This document shows, in pieces, positions 1 through 12,659 of a DNA stretch of 64,000 nucleotides. The DNA is from Ilex aquifolium (Eukaryota > Streptophyta > Magnoliopsida > Aquifoliales > Aquifoliaceae). The DNA is taken from assembly GCA_951799425.1 (NCBI GenBank), contig OX637403.1, positions 29,490,811-29,554,810 on the forward strand, in the 5' to 3' direction. Each line of letters opens with the position of its first letter. Positions within the stretch are counted from its first letter, which is position 1. The position numbers and the translations under genes are program-made. The notes under the pieces are model-generated. The model was not told where the DNA came from and did no database searches. It was given only the letters and a program-made list of their open reading frames with translations.

Positions 1-59
1 TAGTCATATGAAAATATGCATTTCAAATCCAAAAGAGTCACTAGATTGAAATAGTCACA

Positions 60-2080
60 TGATCGAAAGAGACTGCTCTTCACCCATCCTATTACATTAT
101 AAGAATCAATTTCTATTAAGCAGCCTTAAAACTCCCCCAACTTCACCTGCCACGAAAAAACATATAACCCATAAAATTCAACTACAAATTTAATTTTACT
201 TTGATAAAGAAACAAAAATCACCACATGCAATGCTCAAACATCTTAAATTGTAATATTTGAATCACCAAATAGTCATTGAGAAAAATGCCACCCTTTCTA
301 AAAACAATAGAAAGATCTCGTGAAATCCTCATATGTCCAAATCTTCAAATTAAAAGATATAAACATAGCAAGAAGAAAACTCATACCTACTCCTGCAGTC
401 AGTGGGATTGAAGCTCCAATGGGGGGCACAATCCAAATAGAAGTCCAACAAGTATAGTATAATAACAAGAAATATAAAGGAAAGGGTAGAGAACAAAAAA
501 AAAAGGGATATGTACAACTGTCTACAAATAAAACAAACAAAGTTGAGGAAGATAAACTCTGCCATGAGGTCGAATGAAATAAAGAGCTCAATAGCACATC
601 CTTCAAATAAGACTGGATGCTCCATATTCCCCCAAAAAATGAATAGGAATAATATTTCTTTTGTGGTACTACTTTCAATGACTCATTTCTACCCATTTTT
701 TTTTACCACCACTCCAACATTAACCGTAAAAAACACAACTGCACTTTAAAAAGAATCAATAATGAAAGCCACAATTCTAGAAATGCGCAATAATATAAAA
801 GATGTCGTCAATCACTTTCTTCATTCTTTTACACTTGAAAGACCAATGTTTCATTCAACCATGGGCCAAATTATCCAACCTTGAGATTTTTCCAAGTGCT
901 GCCATTCACGACAAGGGAACCGTCATGTGAAGGTGGAATTCTGTCACTTGCTAACCACCTCCATCACATCAGTCTTGTACCACTTTTACCTTGTGGGACT
1001 TTTGCTCACGTAGCTTGTAGAAATTGCTTATTAAGAAATTATTATGTGATAGCTGAATTATATTGAACACAGATCTTTTCTATTCGCTTTGAAAAAAACA
1101 TGTTTGATATGAATTAACACAGCTTTACTAAATCTTATTCTGGTTGATCTTTCCGATTTTAGATAAGCTCTCATCCTACCTCAATCTTCACTAACTTTGA
1201 TATTGTCTTGCGCAAGTAATGAAAAAACTCGCTGATGTTATTAATTCAACTTGGTTATAAGGTCTAAAACTTGGGTCTCAATGTCATCTCTACCATGATT
1301 TCTTTAATATGAATCTAATTTTTAGAATTGAAAGGGAAATTACAAATTTTTGTTTCTCTATGGTGGGCTAATAGAAGTATTAATTGCGTATAAGGTCAAC
1401 AATAATTCACAAAATCAAAAACACATCAAAAAACAATAATTTCAATCGAATCTTAATTCCACAATCTCAAAAAAAAATCGCTAAATCAAATACCAAGCTC
1501 AATAAAAATTTGTTGAAAAGATCAACAAATAAAACAATAAAAGAGACAACCCTGTTAAAGAAAGTTGCCTGCTTGGACCCATATTATTATTATTTTTTTG
1601 GTCGAGAAACCCAAATTGTTAAAAAAAAAATTTAAGCACTATCCAAACAATCTATTCAAAACCCTAGTCAAAGATAGATAACCACAACAAAGTCTCGTCA
1701 GAATCAAACCCCAACACAAGAAAGCCATTTGGAAAGACAAAACCACGACTAAAGAACATTTTAAAAAAGAAAATCAACATCATACATCGAATGAGACACA
1801 CCAACCTGAAGCATTGTAGCCCAGATGAGTCTGGTGTTTAATTCTTTTTGGTTCGATCTCGTTTGTTGCAGACTGAGAAACATGACTCATTGCTTCGTAA
1901 GTGATAGTGATTCACTAACTAGCAAAAAAAAGATAGTGATTCACTACCGTAGGTAAGAATTTCTCGATTTTTTCCCTTGTTTAGCAATGTAGACAACCCG
2001 TGAGAATGAGAGTCAGAGGTAGAGAAAGAAAGGGAGATAGGCAGGGAGAAACAATTCGATTGAGGTGTGGAATAATGATG
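60..2080 (-). other. Possible minus-strand gene remnant, exons unresolved
   Basis: On the minus strand there is a pyrimidine-rich leader-like stretch near 2080-1960, then an ATG at about 1817 that runs straight into a good donor (ATG CTT CAG|GTTGGT). Open, coding-like segments follow near 945-882 (containing DRIPPSHDGSLVVNG, ending at a donor AAG|GTTGG) and near 470-375 (a hydrophobic YYTCWTSIWIV and IPLTAGVG, ending TAG|GTATGAG). A possible last exon lies near 150 (GGCAG|GTGAAG). The frames do not join cleanly, so I could not assemble a protein. It may be a small membrane-protein gene running leftward, a decayed copy, or chance. I do not recognise the family. Confidence 0.2.
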
Positions 2081-2239
2081 GCTTGAATTGATTCATCGTG
2101 TATTTATTGCATAACACTGTGTTTGTGAAAGAATAAGAATATAAAAAGCTTAAAATAATTAATCAATATTTATTGCCATTAAGTTACAATAATTATGATG
2201 AAAGATAAATTTAATAGAATTGGAAGTGTCTAAACAACG

Positions 2240-2668
2240 TAAGATATAGGTATAGATATAGATACAAATTGGCTTTATGGTGATTATAGTATAGATGGAG
2301 GATTAAAAAAAATTATAAGTTTTTTGGGTTAAGGGACTTTTAAGAGTAGTATAGATATAGATATAGATATAAATTATGAAATATATTAGTAGTATACATA
2401 AGATAAGATTGGTCAAGAAAAATGAAAATTAAAGGTTAAAATTAATTGTTAAAACTCAAATGAATATAATTAAATGTTAAATTTATTTACATAATTAATT
2501 TAAGAAGATGAAATGATGAGAATATTATGTAATTAATTGTAAAAAAAAAAAAAAGAAATGAGAGGATATAATTGACTTTATAACAAAGATCAAGGGTAAA
2601 ATAGTCAAACAAAAGTTTTTCATTTTTATTGACATTTTAAAATAGTATAGATATAGATATAGATAAGC
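2240..2668 (-). repeat. Repeated Helitron-like 5' end motifs
   Basis: The motif TATAGATATAGATATAGATA occurs in three places (near 2250, 2347 and 2645). Its complement, TCTATATCTATATCTATACT, resembles the TC-start ends of plant Helitrons and the start of the element at 41571. No matching CTAG|T end was found, so this is read as remnants of minus-oriented Helitron termini rather than a delimited element. The surrounding sequence is AT-rich and has no credible ORF. Confidence 0.35.
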
Positions 2669-2734
2669 CCTCCATGTGTAAGTGGGACATCACACATATC
2701 TCATCGCACTACACCTCTAAAGTAATAAGATTTT

Positions 2735-3680
2735 TCGGCCACCGTTGCTATTTCCAATGAAGTAGGTCACCCAGACCAAATCACCTAATTTCTGTGTTTG
2801 CTTGTGTTGAGCTCTCTTTATTTTACCCTTGATTGATTTTACATAAACTCATTTTTGTGCATTATCAATTATTATTATTATGTACTAAAATCCAATCCCT
2901 GAGGATGGAGATCAAATCACCTCCTGAAAAAGAAAACCCAAAAGTGCATATGCAGTCTACAAAATAGAGAGACATTTAAAGCTCTTTATCCAGATTAAAA
3001 AAGCCTAATTAATTTCTCTTTTATGCTAATTCAAAATAAGAAGTCATGATTTTAATAACTACATGAAACAAGTCAGATGATAAAAAAAAAAAGTCACAAA
3101 AGAGGTTCTGACACTTTGTAGGAGGTTATGACACTTTATACAAAAAGGTTTACAATCAGTTCTTAAAACTAATTATTATGTAAATAATTGTATATATAAA
3201 TAAGATGGTATAATACAAAAAAAATTTGCCGAGAAGGCAACAAATATTTACTTTTAGACATGACGAGTTCAGACTAAGTTTGAGCCCAGTTTATGGGTTA
3301 AGCCTAAACAATCAAAAGGCATGTCAGACTTAGTTCATGACTTCAGTTCAGTGTAAAGTCCAAGAATTCAGGAAGAGTCAATGCACGTGAGAGAATAATT
3401 ATTCGGATAGTTATTACTCCAAGATAGTGCATATCCCCAATAGTAGCTATCCTCCAGATAAATTAGTAGCTTGACCTTCACGTCACCACCATAGTTATGA
3501 CTTTGTGCCTATAAATTGTAAACCTCCCTACATATGGGGGCAAATGACACACACTTCACCTTGAACATACTCTCTCTCTCTCTCTCTCTCTCTCATTAAT
3601 AGAGTTCTCCGGCCACCGTTGTTGCCTTTAGTGGTTAGGTCACCAAAACCCAACCACTTAATTTTTGTCTCTTATTATTA
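2735..3680. repeat. Direct-repeat pair, LTR-like remnant
   Basis: A segment at about 2737-2800 (CGGCCACCGTTGCTATT, then a GGTCACC...AACC...CTAATTT block) recurs at about 3611-3675 (CGGCCACCGTTGTTGCC, same downstream block). Before the second copy lie a TATA-like CCTATAAATTG near 3510 and a (CT)n tract at 3570-3594. This arrangement suggests decayed LTR sequence. No clean TG...CA ends or target duplication were found, and no ORF is credible here. Confidence 0.3.
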
Positions 3681-3696
3681 ACTGTTTTATTAAATA

Positions 3697-5447
3697 CTAG
3701 TTATTGCTCGTGCCTGAAGACAGTATGTAATAAACAAAAAAAATTACAAATAATTGTTCAAATTTTAAAAAAAAAATGATTCGAAAACATTCATACCAAT
3801 TATTATTTTAAAATGACTTGCCCCCATATTATTGGAACTGTCATAAAAATGAACAAAAAAACTTCCCAAAACAACACCTAATATACAATTACCTCAAAAA
3901 AAAAAAAATTTACATAACCAAATCAAATTTACAATCTTTAAATAATAAATGAAATCAATAAAATCTATAAGAATCATGTATTCGTCACCATTACCATCAT
4001 TCAATTCAATAACAAAACATAATTACAAACTCAATCCACCCATGTAATAAATATCTTAAATAAAAAACTGCCCACAAATGCAACCATCTATATAATAAAA
4101 ATAAGTTCACAAATGCTGTCAAAAAAATAAATTTTACTATTTTAAATTCCACCAGCTTCCAAATGGATGAAATCAAATTTACAATCGTAAATTAAGAAAT
4201 GTAAAAAAATCAACCTAAAACAAGATATAAACAATATAGTTGTACCATATGACATTTAACAGCAATCAGGTAATGTCAAAGCATCTACAACTAAACCAAC
4301 ACGAACATTAAACATTAAAACCAATAAACTCTTGTCAAAGCATACACCACTAACATTTGGTGCAATTGGTTTTATGTATTTTTTTTATATTGGTCCGTCG
4401 TTATTTTTTTATTGGTAATTGACTTGACTTTGAATTTTATTTTTATTTTTTTGTTGCTTGTAGTAGTAATTTATTTTTGGCATGAACAATAGCTTGAAGG
4501 TCTTATTTATGGATTGTATATTTATATTTTTGTTTGTGTGGAAATGATGATAGCGATTAGATTGGTTTTGAATTTTTTTCTACAACTGCAATTGTTTTGA
4601 ATTGTTTTGTTTTTGTTGGTCACTTGTTATTTTTTTATTTTATACTTTTTGTTTGCGTAGAAGAATTGGTAATTAACTTGGATTTTATTTAAATTTTTTT
4701 GTTTTTTTGGTGTAATTGATATCACTTATTTTTTTTTTATTGGTGATTAGTCTAGACTTTGTGTTTTTGTTTTTATTGGTCACTTGTTAATTTTTTTATT
4801 GGTAATTAGCCTGGGCTTTGAGTTTTTGTTTTTTGGGGCAATTGTTTTGTTTTTATTGGTCACTTGTTATTTATTTTTTTGGTGCAATTGATATCACTTA
4901 TTTTTCTTATTGGTGATTAGCTTGGGCTTTTTTTTTTATATTATTTTGAGAACTATATGTTTGCATATAGTAGATGAGAGATATGACTGTTAGAGTTAGG
5001 GAGAGAGAATTGTATCAGTTAGTATCAGATAGAGAGAAAAAGTTGTATTATGGGATAGGGAGATAGAGTTAGATGAGAGATAGAAGTTTTAGAGTTGGAA
5101 AATGCTATTTGAACCTAATTTGGGGACCTTATTTAGAGACCTAATGATGTACAACCATTGGATTGGTTGTGGGCTCCATCTAACATTGAAACTCACAACT
5201 AATCTAATGGTTACAGTGAAGCCACATCATTAGGTCCCCAAATAAGGTCCCAAAATAAGGTCCATGTAGCATTGCTCTTTAGAGTTAGGGAGTAAGAGTT
5301 GTATCAGTTAGTATGAGATAGAGAGTTAGTTGAAATATAGGAGTCTTAGAAAAATTTGGCATGAGAACCGTTGGATCAAATAATTGTCAAGCGATCTGAA
5401 CCGCGAAAAGTTAAAGACAAAAAAATCTAACTACTTTATTATATAGA
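3697..5447 (-). mobile_element. Non-autonomous Helitron, minus orientation
   Basis: On the minus strand the element begins at 5447 with TCTATATAATAAAGTAG, preceded by a host A, and ends at 3697 with ATAACTAG, followed by a host T. That is the A|TC...CTAG|T signature of plant Helitrons inserted between A and T. The 3' end carries a TTCA-looped, weakly paired stem about 20 bases before CTAG, like the ends at 33374 and 39407. The interior has no RepHel coding sequence. It contains degenerate direct repeats built on TTTATTGGTCACTTGTTA (4600-4920) and a small foldback (5103-5276). Length is 1751 bp. Confidence 0.55.
5103..5276. mobile_element. Foldback MITE nested in Helitron
   Basis: The left arm reads TGCTATTTGAACCT, then TTTGGGGACC, ACCTAATGATGT and ACCATTGGATTGGTTGTG. 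The reverse complement of the right arm gives TGCTACATGGACCT, TTTTGGGACC, ACCTAATGATGT and ACCATTAGATTAGTTGTG. The arms are about 70 bp with a short centre. A target-site duplication could not be fixed. Confidence 0.4.
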
Positions 5448-6125
5448 TTTTTTACCACACACTCGACTGATTTGATTGCGCATAAATTCACTTTTGTACA
5501 TCATTAGACTACATTACTATTTTTTATCTCCTCTATAATATGTAAGAATTACTACATTACTTTTAGGCAACAAATGTAAGAATTTTAATCTTCTAAGCTA
5601 CAAATTAAAATTTTAAAATCTTTAAGCGTGAAAAATATCATTCACCAAAAATACAAATACCCTGGGTATGGCTGATAATCCAACCGAACTTTGTGAGCTT
5701 GAGGGGTTTTAGAGCATTTTCAACCCTGACTCGAATTTAGACTCAAATTAAAATTTGAGTAAAAAAGTCCAAGAAACTTGCTCCAACTTTGACTCAAACT
5801 TATACTAAATCAAGGGAGACTCATTTTTTTACTAAAATTAAGGGAGACTCAAATCCTTACCCAAATCTTTAATTGTGAGATTTCATCATTTTTTAAAGAT
5901 TCAATGATCATCATTATTCTCCTTTAAATTTGAATTTGTCCTCATTAAAATTTGAGTTTTTCCTTCTTTAAATTTAAATTTAAATTTGTCTATTAGAACC
6001 CTTTGAATCAAATTTAACTTTTTATACTTGACTTATTTAGAATACGGATCGAATTCGAGTTAAATCTTATCCAACCCGATCCGTGTGGCCAATTATCAAC
6101 CTAGGAAGGGGAGTCTGGAGGGTAC
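5448..6125. other. Intergenic, upstream of NFD6-like gene
   Basis: AT-rich DNA without a credible ORF. It contains alternating 'GACTCAAATT'-type motifs in both orientations between about 5720 and 5990 (starting GAGCATTTTCAACCCTGACTC), which looks like a decayed small inverted-repeat element. A CCAAT box (GGCCAATTATC) lies near 6089. Confidence 0.3.
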
Positions 6126-6128
6126 ACT

Positions 6129-6146
6129 AAAACCCTAAACCCTAAC
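6129..6146 (+). promoter_or_regulatory. Telo-box (AAACCCTAAACCCTAA)
   Basis: Two overlapping AAACCCTAA units lie 80-95 bp upstream of the NFD6-like start codon. Telo-boxes in this position are known from promoters of plant genes for translation and organelle biogenesis. Here the role is inferred from position and sequence only. Confidence 0.5.
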
Positions 6147-6223
6147 ATAAAGCCGCCATCATACTCAACGCTCTGGGCATCACACTCTATCGAATACTTT
6201 TTTCGTTTACGATTCTTTCTTCA

Positions 6224-6778
6224 ATGGCTTCGAGATGCAACAGAATCATTAACAGAGCGTCAATATCGTCTCTCAAATCCGCCATTAAATCGAATTCTCA
6301 AACAGCTTCGTCGGCTTCTGTTAACAGATCTGCAACGACGTCGTCTTCAAGGCTCCCTCTTCCATCCAGATCTACTACATCACCGCTCGGTCGATTCTCT
6401 CTGTCCAGGTCTCTCTCTCTCATCATACTCTTTATTTCTTCTAAATTAATGGATTGCTTTTGGTTTTTAGGTAGCATGAGTGTGTTATTGGGATGAATAT
6501 TTGTGTTAGATTCAAAAGTTTGTGACTTTCTGTACTAGTATCTGTATAAATGTTCTTAAATAGAAATTTTGTTAGTAATTTTGTCCTAAATTACTCATTT
6601 GTATGGTTTCTGTGATATCTTTAATAGATGTCCATCGGAGCTTGGATGCGTGCAATCGTTGTTGCCTCTGCACAGTGCCGTTGCCACGGCGAGGTTGATG
6701 TCATGCCTGAGCACAACATCAAGGAGTTGCAGAGCTCTTTCACAGGGTACACTCTGCCGTACCTCTCCCAGCCTCTAG
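6224..6778 (+). CDS. NFD6-like: NUCLEAR FUSION DEFECTIVE 6-like protein, 2 exons
   Basis: Exon 1 is 6224-6408 and exon 2 is 6628-6778. The 219-bp intron is GT-AG and interrupts an Arg codon (AG|A). The joined frame gives 111 residues. The N-terminus (MASRCNRIINRASISSLKSA) is rich in Ser, Arg and Ala, lacks acidic residues and looks like an organelle transit peptide. The body carries the family's recognisable blocks: RFSLSR at the junction, CPSELGCVQSLLPLHSAVA, ARLMSCLS and the end GTLCRTSPSL. NFD6 of Arabidopsis is a small mitochondrial/plastid protein needed for karyogamy; its biochemical role is unknown. Genes of this family often have alternative 3' exons, and downstream DNA could hold some, but the TAG at 6776-6778 gives a family-typical end. 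Family identity is strong; localisation is inferred. Confidence 0.85.
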
Positions 6779-9700
6779 TAATTTTTTGTTGTTTGAGTGT
6801 GAGTTGCTGCTTCTCCTGCTACAGATGACCATATCATTGATTTGTTGAATTGTTGTCTTAGAATACCTTTATTTTATTCTAGTAAACCATAAAATTTGAA
6901 ATTGCAGTAAGTACAGAGGATCAGAAGGTAATAAATACAGTTACAGTAATTTTGAGGAGCACTAGAAGGCTTACCAGACCCTTGTCTCCTTAGTTTTAAA
7001 CTTTGCCACCTGTAATTAACCGTAGTAAAGTAAAGTCTATCGCTTTAGGCTGACCCAACCTAAAATTGATGTTTTGGAAACATATACTTCATGGTTTGAA
7101 GGGGGTCTGTGTAGTATTGCTGATTTGCGAAACATAGGATCAAGAAGATAATGTATATCATCAAAGAATCAGATATGCAAAAACATAGAATTCACTCACT
7201 CAAATTACAATGCTTATTGTAGCATAGAAATAATACCAGGAACTTTTTTGATAATGCATACATCATTGGAAACCACATCATACATAAGAGTCAAACCTTT
7301 AATATAGGAAAGAATTAAACACCTCTCCATTAAATAGAGGAGACCAAACTTGAAATTTACAATGTAATGTGATCTTCATGAAGTTTACTACAGTATATTA
7401 CAAACATTTGCCTCCTGGTGATTTTCAAAATTCTTGAAGAATCCTATCATCAACCTTGTTTCTTCTTAAGTTTCTTGGGTAATAGAAGCGATTACGTACT
7501 GTGTGGTGTGTGCATAGATTCATACCGTGTACAAATACATAGCTTGTTGGCCTGCCATTTGAAACAATTTTACAGGGAAAAGGCCCTGTAGGACCAGCGG
7601 GAGGTGAAGATCACTGGTTTGACCGTCGCCATGGTATCTGACGAGACATTGGCCTCCCTCATTCTATGGCTTGCTGTACGTTCCTTTAGATATAGGTTTG
7701 TCCAATCCGATACTAGTCCGTTCCACATAGTGCTAGGAAGCTTGGTGGGCTTTCATACATGGGTCTCGTGTACTGTGCCATCACCCAACTAGTATGGCCA
7801 TCCCTGTTATGGCCAACAAGCTCTTGTGTAGGGACTTGCAGTAAGCCATCATTTTGTAATCTAAATTAATCTGCTTGTGGGCCTACCAATCATAGCTGTT
7901 TTATTTTGCAGCTAAACTCAATTAACTTTCTACTATCTATACATGATTTCAATGACTTTTTTTCATCTGAATTTCTATTAAGTCTACACATTAGTTCCTT
8001 TTCCAAAGCCACTCTAGCTTCACTAGAAGTTGGAGTTAAAAAAAAATTTAATTCCTGAGAGACACACTGACTTCAGGTTACTTACTTGTGTTCTCCTTCC
8101 TTCAGTGTTTTTACTATCCAATCACTTGAAACAAATTTGGAAAATGTTCTGGGGTAGAAGTACATTGATCAGATACCTGACTGGAATATTTGATTCTTGC
8201 AGGCACATGAGTTTGCCAAAGCTTGCAAGAAATATAGTGGGATTTTAGAAGGCCTTCCGATTATGATTCTGTCCGTTATCTCAAGAATGAATGATCTGTT
8301 AGCAATTTTAAAGGAAAAAGTCAATAGTTTTATTTGTTTTGAAATAAGTGAACATTAAGTTTACATCAGTTCTCAGTGTGATTATATTTGGTCCTACAAT
8401 TTTCCCCTGGAAACTTAGAAGGCAACATTAAAATGTAAGACATGCGAGTTTTGTTGTTTTGAGCTACCTAATGAAATGGCATCAAGAATGCCTCTTTTGT
8501 TAATTGAGACTATCTGATCTTTTATGTAATCATTGTGCTATTTTCTGGTACTTGAATTTTCTCTTTTGATTGGATTCTCAGAAACTTCTGCATGTTAACC
8601 TTAATTTCTACTGTGACTTTTAATTACTAATATTCGGTAATATCATAGTCTCTATTAATTACTTTTTTTAACCAACTTCGTATACCACTGCATAAAATAC
8701 CATCCAGTATAGTCTCCATTAATGGGGGCTTGGGAGGGGTAGATTAGGTACATACTTAAACCTAGGGCATTTTTTTCACAAAGTGGCTGCCCTCAAGTTC
8801 AGACCTACGACCTCGAGATTGTTGGGCTAAATTTTAACCTGAATAAATTTGGAATTATCCTCTTTTAGTGTTTGTGGTATATTTTAGGGAGGAAAGTAAT
8901 ATGTCTTTCTATTCATATATTGCATGAATTTTATTAGAAATAGTCTTTTGTAAGCAATGAGGAACAAGTTTTGGATGCATGTTTCTTGGTGTGCATGGAT
9001 TACAAATACTTATTAAAAATCTTAAGTTCTTTTTTAAACCATTCCATGTTATATGTTACATATGAAAATGTTGTGGCATCTTGTAGTCTTGTTCAAGGCT
9101 GTCATGTATTTCCTTAATGACACCCAAAACCTGTCAGTTCTTGAACCTTTTGGTGGTGGAATATTGTCCCTGCCATAGAAGAAGTGATGAAGCTGTTCTG
9201 TGACTCCTAGTGACTACCTTCCATTGTGGTTTGTGCCCATAACACCTTTACTAAACCATTAAATTTCTTGTTTCTAATGTTAGATAAGGAATAAAGCTAG
9301 ATGATTCGTATGTTGTATTTGGATTTTTCAACAAGAGGAAGTTAAAGATTTTAAAGCTACCACCTTATTGAATATGGTTCCCATCCCCAATTTCTAATGT
9401 TAAAAATGTGTGCTGATATAAATATCCATAAATAAATGAATTTTCTCCTCCTTTATGGTGGTTAAAGTGGGGCAAAATTTCGCAGTTCATAGGTTATTTC
9501 ATTCTACTTTTCCCTCATTTGTTTCATCTTTGTCTTCTATTTGTATATTTTTGCTTTTTCAATTACATTTGTTGGCAGATAATTGTATATGTTATCCCCA
9601 TTGAACAACATGAAAACGTCAAGTAATTACATTTTTATCTGAAGTTCTTTATTTTTCTGTAACATACTAGTAGTAGTATTACCTTTTATAGGAGGCAGTT

Positions 9701-12480
9701 AACTTGTATTTAACTTTAAGTTATTCACCAACGTAGGGTTTTGGGGAATCAAAGATTCTTAGGGATGACCGGATGAGGTAGACAGGTTGTATTGCATGCG
9801 CCGACAAGGTTGGTTCTTCTGCATATGGCATCATTTTGTAACACACAACATGCATCTTAGTCTAGAGTTTAGGCATATGCATGAATGCCGTAATTTGTTA
9901 GAGCCAAAAAGCAATTATATTCTTTAAAGTTTCCTTTCATTTAAGTTCATAATACACCTTTCACGATATAAAAACATGCATTTGAGGAAAAGCCAATTAA
10001 ACAACATGCAAATGTATTATCTCATTATAACTTAGGACTAGAGTCAAGTGGTCAGCCACGAGATCTATGTTCGGATTTCGGAATTGTTGCTGGTGTCTGC
10101 TTGTGGTGACTATTCACTGGAAGATAATATCATGCATGCTTTGTACAGAGGGAACTTGAATCTTTTGTTATTATTGTCCACTTTAATGCTTTAAATACGC
10201 AACCCTTTTAACTTTGTATATCGGGGAGAGAGCTCCTGTGATGATAGTTTGTGTGAAGAACCCAAGACCACATCTATTTTCAGAACCTCATTAGATTTCA
10301 TAAAAGTCTTGTCTGGTTTGCTGCCCTTGTTTGCTAGTATGATATTGCTTTCAAAGTCCCATGATTTTTGTTAGCTGCCGGTGGCCTTATCTCAACAGGA
10401 AGGACGGGTCTAGAAGACACAGAAACCATAATCTTAAAATGTCTTCTTTTTTTTTTGGTTTCATAGTGTTCTAGTTGAGTGATTGTCCATAGTTTATAAC
10501 AACACTTCTCCTTTTCCCAGATGAAACCGATGGAACGTGATACATGTATGCTGTTTTTGGAGGTCGGCCTCATCATCTATGCTCCAATGTTTCTTAACTG
10601 CAAGAAATTTTACCTTACCCATTGATAGTGTTAATAGCTGTCCTTGATTGGATTTATGTTTGGCCATTTGTACAATTTCTTGGAAGCCAAATCATTTTAT
10701 ACAGTGGATGAGTTATTCTTAATTTTTTATGCGTCAATGTTGACAATGGATGTTATTATCATGAAATATCTCTGCAGAAGGGTCTTCCTTGGTTTGAATC
10801 TTTCATACAACATAGATATGTTTTCTTGATTTGGTTTCTGATACAAGGTTTTTTTATTGTTTGTTGTACTAGAGCTTGGTCTGTCCGGTCCGAGGTGACT
10901 TTGTTAGCAGTCCTTCAAAGTGATCTTCATGTGAATGGACAAGCAAAGTTTTGTAATTCATTCTGGCATAATTTCGTCTAGTACTTTTACATTCTATAAC
11001 AGGAAATTGTTTTCGACTTCCCAGCTCCGATGAATATTTTTGTTGAATGTGAAAAGAATATAATGTTTCTTATAATTTGTTATGCTATATCAGTACATTT
11101 TTCCCTTTCTGGAAAATTTCAGTCACCCTGGGAGTTCTATACCTTGGGGCCAACTATCTCTAGAAACTTTTGGCCTAGACTCTGCATTCCAATGCTAATA
11201 CGCTTGATGCGTGATGTTATTCTGTAAGATAAAAAAGGTGCGCCCGTCTAAGCGGGATGTTAGAAAAATAAGTGGTAGGCAACTCTACCCTTTGGTTTGA
11301 CACCGAGATTCAACTTGGTTTTGAATAGTTTGGGGATGAATGATTTAGTGTTGCACAAGTAGCCGCATTCTATTACGATTCCAAAGGGTTTTGTGCATGG
11401 TCCACAATCTGTTAGAGAAGAGCTAGAGCCAAGTACAAAGCCAGTGCAGGTTCCAAGATTGTATAGTGGTGACATCGTTATATTGAATATTTTCTCCTCC
11501 TCTACTTATTCCCTTCCCCCTGATTTACCTCAAAATGAAAGTGAGAATTTATCTGATGATCGTCTGGCCTCGAGAATGAGTACAAAGTATCTTGCTGCTA
11601 CCAAAATAATCTTCCTGTGTCTACACCTACCTCTGGCCTCTGCCAGGCATAGTCATCTGGTATGCAAAGTTAATACAAAGGATGACTGAGAGATTCCTGC
11701 TAACGAGTTTATTTGCACCTTAGTGTAGTTTGCAATCATGCTTTCTTTCCTTTTTCAACACCAAGTTGGAAAAATCATTAAAACTAGCAAGAGGTAAGTT
11801 CAGGTATGGTACTACGCTTCATCTTATTTTTTTTATAGGAAACTATTCATTTAATCGATCTTGAGATTTTGGCGCTAGCCAGAGATGACCCTCTTTGAAG
11901 ATTGGAGATATCTAAAAGTTTTTTGAATTAGTCTCAACTCTCAAGTTTCTCGAACACCCTCCAAATAAATATAAAAGGACGTTAACATAGTCTTCAAAAT
12001 GGTATTGTTTCCCATGTCAACTTTCAGATGAAATTAGCCAAATGATCAGAATGCTCAAGGAATCCCATATATCACCATTCACCAGAGCCATCATTACCAA
12101 GATATCCTCTAAAAGTATCATCGCACTGCATTTTGCAAGTTCCTCGTGGAGTTAAATCAAGTTAGAATAACAAAGTTAGCAATAACATCAATGATTTGAG
12201 TCCAGAAGGCCATTACCGACTGAGGTTCTGTTAAAGAGCTGATAACCCGGCTTGGTTTTGCTCTCTTGAATGTACAGTTCCATCCTGACGCAATCCTTTT
12301 GGAAGAACGGTAATCGCATTCTCTTGCTGTTGAATCCTAGTTTTGTTGCCAGAGGTGTGAGTGGTGTCAGTCATTACATTTTTCCACCAAGGAGTACTCT
12401 ATATCCAACCCCGGAAGTAATCCTCAAAATTACCAAGTTTCAGATTGCTTGGAGTGACTTTAACCTGATGAAAATCCGAG
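6779..12480. other. 5.7 kb without a clear gene (NFD6 / PPR interval)
   Basis: No ORF over 100 codons looks coding. Some stretches are less AT-rich and could be alternative 3' exons or a downstream non-coding transcript of the NFD6-like gene, or decayed gene pieces: 7575-7860, 10340-10580 and 11230-11700. The last holds a 98-codon plus-strand ORF at 11393 and an overlapping minus-strand ORF at 11475-11260; neither resembles a family I know. A SINE-like remnant lies at about 8720-8840. The rest looks like ordinary intergenic or intronic sequence. Confidence 0.4.
8720..8840 (-). mobile_element. Decayed SINE-like fragment
   Basis: On the minus strand, CAACAATCTCGAGGTCGTAG, then GTCTGAACTTGAGGGC, CAGCCACTTTGTG, and TGCCCTAGGTTTAAG followed by TACCTAATCTACCCCTCCCA. 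This order (a box-B-like GGTCTGAAC block followed by a conserved body) is typical of tRNA-derived plant SINEs. There is no visible poly(A) tail or duplication, so it is an old or truncated copy. Confidence 0.3.
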
Positions 12481-12659
12481 CCTAGAGAGTGAACGTCATT
12501 GTGGTCCAGGAAGCCATGACTCCAGTCAATTTTTGAAAACTCCACGGTTCAAACTGTGGGGATCCATTCCCCCTCAATAGAGTGAACCCGTCAATTTTGA
12601 ATATTGGGAATATTCTGACTCCGACTCCGACTTTGTCTGTGCTATGATGTGCATCACCA

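Noticed and set aside
298-696. Resemblance of IPLTAGVGMSFLLAMF to a DPM2-type small ER protein
   Set aside because: Only a few hydrophobic positions agree, and the last part is read past a good splice donor into a probable intron.
6628-6828. 66-codon ORF starting MSIGAWMRAIVV
   Set aside because: It is an out-of-frame reading of NFD6-like exon 2; the spliced frame (CPSELGCVQSLL) gives the family sequence.
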